Shown: positions 62,017-64,000 of the stretch, one piece after another
Numbering within the stretch: position 1 is the stretch's first letter
How the letters are laid out: every line of letters begins with the position of its first letter
Assembly: GCF_003665065.1 (NCBI RefSeq)
Contig: NZ_RCHR01000002.1
Location: forward strand, 558,001 to 622,000
Length of the DNA stretch: 64,000 bases
Direction: 5' to 3'
DNA from: Oceanobacillus piezotolerans
Lineage (GTDB): Bacteria; Bacillota; Bacilli; Bacillales; Amphibacillaceae
Program-made: the position numbers and the translations under genes
The notes under the pieces: generated by a model
Database searches by the model: none
Told to the model about the DNA's origin: nothing
The model's input: only the letters and a program-made list of their open reading frames with translations

Positions 62017-63747
62017 CTATCCCCTCTTTCTTTTCCTTATAAAGCGCCAATTTCCATATACCGTCGTCAGTATTAACGTATTCAGAATCATTAAGATAAC
62101 GGTATATACTAAGTTTAGTGCTTTCGTATCTGCAGAAGCTGAGTTACCCGTTGCATTCATAATCGTAATACCTAATGGTTCAAACAGCGGATGATATAGA
62201 AAGACAGTCAGGTCATAATCTGGCAAAATACCAATAAAGTTTAAAGAGAATATTCCTAAAATAGTAGGCATAATAATCGGTAGAATGACCTTGATAAACG
62301 TATAAAAGGCGTTAGCTCCAAGATTCTTCGCTGCATCTTCAACCTCCTGATTCACTCCAAAGAAAGCGGACTTGGATATACGAAGTGTAAATGGGATATG
62401 TACAATAATATATCCAAACAACAGTAACCAAAGTGTGCCGGTAAATACCTGATTAAAGACTACCCATTGGCCTGTATTAAATGTAACCGATAGTCCAACA
62501 GCAATCAGTGTAGATGGTAAAAACCAAGGAATCATCAAGCTATAGTCAAGTGTCCTCGTTAATAGGTTATTATGTATTTTCATTAAATACGCACAGAGTA
62601 AACAAAAGGCAACAACGATAAAGGAACCCAAGAAGCCATAAACGAGTGAAATGAGATATGGTCGGATAGCCTCTATGCTTGAAAAGGTTAACAGGTAGTT
62701 GTCGATCGTAAAGCTATCCAAACTAATCATTCCAGATGAAATCGCTAATGAATCCGTAAAGGAATATATAATGATAGCCAGCACTGGCATAGAATAGATA
62801 ACAAATAATACATAAGCAATGATATGTACGAGAACATTTAATCCTTTATTATTGATTTTCTGTTTCACGATAGAGGTTTTTGTTTTGGATATCGATATGT
62901 AATTTCCCTTCTCTTCTGAACGAATCATAAAGGTAAGAACAATGATCGTTACGATCCCTAACACCAATGCTAATACGGTGGCCAAATCCTTGGAGCTTGA
63001 GCTATTAGCAAAGGTTAGTATCATTGGTGTTATCGTCTCAAACTCTCTTCCACCAAATACTAACGGTGCAGAAGTTGCACTCAAACCAGTTAAGAACGTA
63101 AGAATCGTTAAAGCAAAAAGGGTTGGTTTTAATGTAGGTAATACAACTTTTGTAAGAATCGTAAATTGGGAAGCACCTAAATTCTTCGCAGCTTCAATCG
63201 TTTGATAATCAATACTACGCATGGCGCTTGATAGAAACAGCATGTGATTGGAAGTACATGCGAACGTCATAACAAAAGCGACAGCAAATAACCCACTAAA
63301 CCAGCTATCATTCCAGTGTGGATTAAGCTGTAATAAAAACTGTGTAATGGGGCCATTTTCTCCATACACAAGCTTATAACCTAGGTTTAATGCTACACCA
63401 CCATAGACAAGCGTGGAGAAATAACTAATCTTTAAAACATTAGCACCCTTAATATCAAAGTAATTTGTAAATAGCACTAAAGATACTCCTACAAGATTAA
63501 CGGTAACTACCAATATAAATGCGAGCAGAATACTATTTAGAATACTGCCGATGGCCCTGTCAGAACGCAGCAGTTTTTCCACTGGTTCCAATGAAAATGT
63601 TCCCGTTCCAAAGAAAGTTTCGTAGATGGTATTGACATTCGGATATATAAGGAAGGCAAATACAAACCATACAATAAAAAAAGATAGAATAACGGTAATA
63701 GGATTAATGCGGTACCAATTGCTTTTTAGTGTATTCATCTGTTTCAC
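62017..63747 (-). CDS. Fused two-domain ABC permease (FbpB/PhnU-V like)
   Basis: The 576-residue protein has about 12 helices and two permease halves, each with its own coupling loop: EAAKNLGASQFTILTKVVLP (first) and DAAKNLGANAFYTFIKVILP (second). This double layout is usual for ferric-iron, thiamine and 2-aminoethylphosphonate importers. The binding protein is not in the window. It starts five bases after the ATPase stop. Confidence 0.88.
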   Translation of the reverse strand: MKQMNTLKSNWYRINPITVILSFFIVWFVFAFLIYPNVNTIYETFFGTGTFSLEPVEKLLRSDRAIGSILNSILLAFILVVTVNLVGVSLVLFTNYFDIKGANVLKISYFSTLVYGGVALNLGYKLVYGENGPITQFLLQLNPHWNDSWFSGLFAVAFVMTFACTSNHMLFLSSAMRSIDYQTIEAAKNLGASQFTILTKVVLPTLKPTLFALTILTFLTGLSATSAPLVFGGREFETITPMILTFANSSSSKDLATVLALVLGIVTIIVLTFMIRSEEKGNYISISKTKTSIVKQKINNKGLNVLVHIIAYVLFVIYSMPVLAIIIYSFTDSLAISSGMISLDSFTIDNYLLTFSSIEAIRPYLISLVYGFLGSFIVVAFCLLCAYLMKIHNNLLTRTLDYSLMIPWFLPSTLIAVGLSVTFNTGQWVVFNQVFTGTLWLLLFGYIIVHIPFTLRISKSAFFGVNQEVEDAAKNLGANAFYTFIKVILPIIMPTILGIFSLNFIGILPDYDLTVFLYHPLFEPLGITIMNATGNSASADTKALNLVYTVILMILNTLILTTVYGNWRFIRKRKRG

Positions 63748-63752
63748 CCTCC

Positions 63753-64000
63753 TTATTTATATTGCAGAATATCGTTCTGACTAAGAATGATTTTTACTTT
63801 TTTATTTTCAATCATATCCTTTTGCAGCTTCTCCTTCGAAACCGCATGCAATGTTGTCCCTTCCACCATAATGGAATACTTTGTATAAAGACCATAGTAT
63901 TCAAAATCAATGATTTCTCCTTCAAACATTACTTCATCACTTGCCATATCAAAAGAATCACTCTCTGGAATGATTTTCAACCTTTCAATTCTAGAATAGA
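63753..64000 (-). CDS. C-terminal end of an ABC ATPase (partial, runs off the window)
   Basis: The frame stays open to the window edge. The visible 82 or so residues include KIIPESDSFDMASDEVMFEG, GLYTKYSIMVEGTTLHAV and look like a TOBE-type domain that follows the nucleotide-binding domain of MalK/FbpC-type ATPases. The real start lies outside. Together with the fused permease it forms an importer. Confidence 0.7.
   Translation of the reverse strand, partial: YSRIERLKIIPESDSFDMASDEVMFEGEIIDFEYYGLYTKYSIMVEGTTLHAVSKEKLQKDMIENKKVKIILSQNDILQYK

Overview
The window is chromosomal DNA of a low-G+C, spore-former-type Bacillaceae. The gene repertoire, strong AGGAGG ribosome-binding sites, frequent TTG/GTG starts, sigma-A promoters and acidic secreted proteins suggest something near Oceanobacillus, Virgibacillus or Ornithinibacillus; the genus is inference. 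I see no rRNA, tRNA, CRISPR array, prophage or transposase. Non-coding space is rich in terminators and in three kinds of short interspersed or tandem repeat.

Layout. 0.1-15 kb: housekeeping and orphan genes (SEC-C protein, UPF0182 membrane protein, uracil-DNA glycosylase, homoserine O-acetyltransferase, MFS carrier, sigma factor, lactonase, PurU, cold-shock protein, YkuI-like EAL protein, RNase H-like protein, EamA carrier). 15-18 kb: a MalL-type glucosidase whose promoter carries a perfect palindrome in its spacer and a catabolite-response-like site just downstream, a 36-codon membrane-peptide ORF, and yjbQ. 18-22 kb: phnD-phnC-phnE-phnE phosphonate/phosphate ABC operon behind a four-repeat PhoP-box-like promoter. 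22-26 kb: small enzymes and a protease-like membrane protein that has lost its zinc ligands. 26-35 kb: two very large secreted proteins, an exonuclease-endonuclease-phosphatase nuclease and a bacillopeptidase-F-like subtilase. 36-42 kb: an RNase-J-like metallo-hydrolase, repeat elements, and an ugpC-A-E-B-type operon with a second PhoP-box-like promoter of identical geometry. 42-48 kb: tiny basic proteins, a YdcF/SanA protein, an atypical response regulator, a UDP-sugar dehydrogenase, a 345-bp palindromic element and an M20 amidohydrolase.

48-60 kb is the most coherent system. On the plus strand lie a secreted amidase-type serine hydrolase (amiE-like), NagZ and the exo-muramidase NamZ. Convergent to them on the minus strand are a sugar kinase of the BadF/MurK type, MurR, MurQ, and a binding protein with two permeases. 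Together they read as a cell-wall salvage pathway: muropeptides are cut outside the cell, MurNAc (or MurNAc-containing sugar) is imported by an ABC system, phosphorylated by a kinase, and converted by MurQ to GlcNAc-6-P. In Bacillus subtilis the uptake and phosphorylation step is a PTS permease (MurP); here ABC plus kinase appears to replace it. The transporter has no ATPase of its own in the cluster.

The 53.46-53.94 kb and 60.31-60.44 kb spacers flanking the minus-strand half of this cluster hold a strongly periodic (about 21 bp) array of degenerate units related to GGGCAACTTTT; in the first spacer the array reverses direction in its middle. I cannot assign it a function. 60.5-64 kb: a DeoR regulator, a cytoplasmic EEP-family phosphodiesterase, a fused two-domain ABC permease and the end of an ABC ATPase that runs off the window.
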